Source: Candidatus Gastranaerophilales bacterium HUM_12 | GTDB taxonomy: Bacteria; Cyanobacteriota; Vampirovibrionia; Gastranaerophilales; Gastranaerophilaceae | NCBI GenBank assembly: GCA_002102825.1 | Contig: DABJ01000034.1 | Span: forward strand, 7,315 to 24,201 | Reading direction: 5' to 3' | Length of the DNA: 16,887 nt | Shown here: positions 16,552-16,887 of the stretch, piece after piece | How the letters are laid out: each line of letters begins with the position of its first letter | Position numbering within the stretch: the stretch's first letter is position 1 | The notes under the pieces: model-generated | What the model saw: only the letters and a program-made list of their open reading frames with translations | Told to the model about the DNA's origin: nothing | Database searches by the model: none | Program-made: the position numbers and the translations under genes

Positions 16552-16580
16552 ATCCTATAGTATATATTGCGCTTCGTCAA
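16552..16580 (-). promoter_or_regulatory. Sigma-A-type promoter of the zinc metallopeptidase gene
   Basis: On the minus strand TTGACG (16575-16580) and TAGGAT (16552-16557) are exactly 17 bases apart. The start point would be near 16545, giving a leader of about 45 bases. Confidence 0.65.
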
Positions 16581-16675
16581 CAGGTATGGATGATACTTCA
16601 TATAAATTTCATTTTTGCCGGAACTAATTTTATACTTCGTTCTCCTGCCATTTTTCTTATGTCATTTACCTGCAG

Positions 16676-16887
16676 CTATCTGCCAAGCATCTCATTTACC
16701 TTATTCTGCACCTTGACATGATCATACCCTGCCTTCTTCAGCCTGTTCTTTCTGTCATCGCCATTTCCCCAGTCGCCGGCTATGACCTCTCTGGCTATCA
16801 CATCTATCGATTTCTTCTGCGAAGCCTTGACCACTGCATTTACCTTCGCCTGAACCTTATTGTAATCATATCCTGCCTTTTTCAGTC
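16676..16887 (-). CDS. C-terminal end of a cell-wall protein with Cpl-7 (CW_7) repeats, probably a peptidoglycan hydrolase (cut by window edge)
   Basis: The last 69 codons of a longer gene are present, ending with TAG at 16676-16678. They hold one nearly complete Cpl-7-type repeat (SIDVIAREVIAGDWGNGDDR, then KNRLKKAGYDHVKVQNKVNEML) and the tail of another just before it (LKKAGYDYNKVQAKVNAVVK). The shared LKKAGYD-VQ-KVN pattern shows they are tandem copies. CW_7 repeats bind peptidoglycan and usually sit at the C-terminus of lysozymes, amidases or similar hydrolases, so the missing N-terminal part is probably catalytic. The exact enzyme cannot be told. No strong terminator follows the stop. 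Confidence 0.88.
   Translation of the reverse strand, partial: LKKAGYDYNKVQAKVNAVVKASQKKSIDVIAREVIAGDWGNGDDRKNRLKKAGYDHVKVQNKVNEMLGR

Overview
The window looks like a chromosomal segment of a gut-type Clostridia, most likely Lachnospiraceae. This is inferred from the moderate G+C of its central genes, the AGGAGG-type ribosome binding sites, the giant BspA-like/He_PIG surface protein with a His/Cys 'HxH…CxC…CxxC' module, a YugP-type zinc peptidase and Cpl-7 (CW_7) wall-binding repeats. The genus cannot be fixed from sequence alone. Every gene I can support lies on the minus strand, so transcription runs from right to left.

Right to left, the layout is: (1) the 3' end of a gene ending in Cpl-7 wall-binding repeats (16676-16887, cut by the window edge); (2) a promoter and a YugP-family membrane zinc peptidase (15800-16498); (3) a 184-bp regulatory gap with two nearly concentric inverted repeats; (4) one 2767-residue secreted protein covering half the window (7309-15612), built from three divergent copies of a supermodule (EF-hand-like loop, beta-helix, He_PIG Ig-like domain), then Ig-like repeats, a His/Cys module and a BspA-type leucine-rich tail, closed by a strong terminator; (5) a UvrD/PcrA-like SF1 helicase (5011-7152) with its own promoter and terminator; (6) an AT-rich gap where base composition drops; (7) an unrecognised 476-residue membrane protein (3206-4636); (8) a type I restriction-modification cluster in the order hsdM-hsdS-hsdR, with hsdR cut after 43 codons.

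The left third (1 to about 4,900) reads as an accessory defence block placed after the helicase terminator. HsdM and HsdS form the methyltransferase, HsdR adds ATP-driven translocation and cleavage, and the three genes are tightly packed (ATGA overlap M/S, 3-nt gap S/R). The membrane gene lies 55 bp upstream of hsdM with no terminator between, so it may be co-transcribed; it is the best candidate for something undescribed. The right two thirds look like host chromosome devoted to the cell surface (wall hydrolase or binding protein, membrane protease, giant adhesin-like protein) plus a DNA-repair-type helicase.
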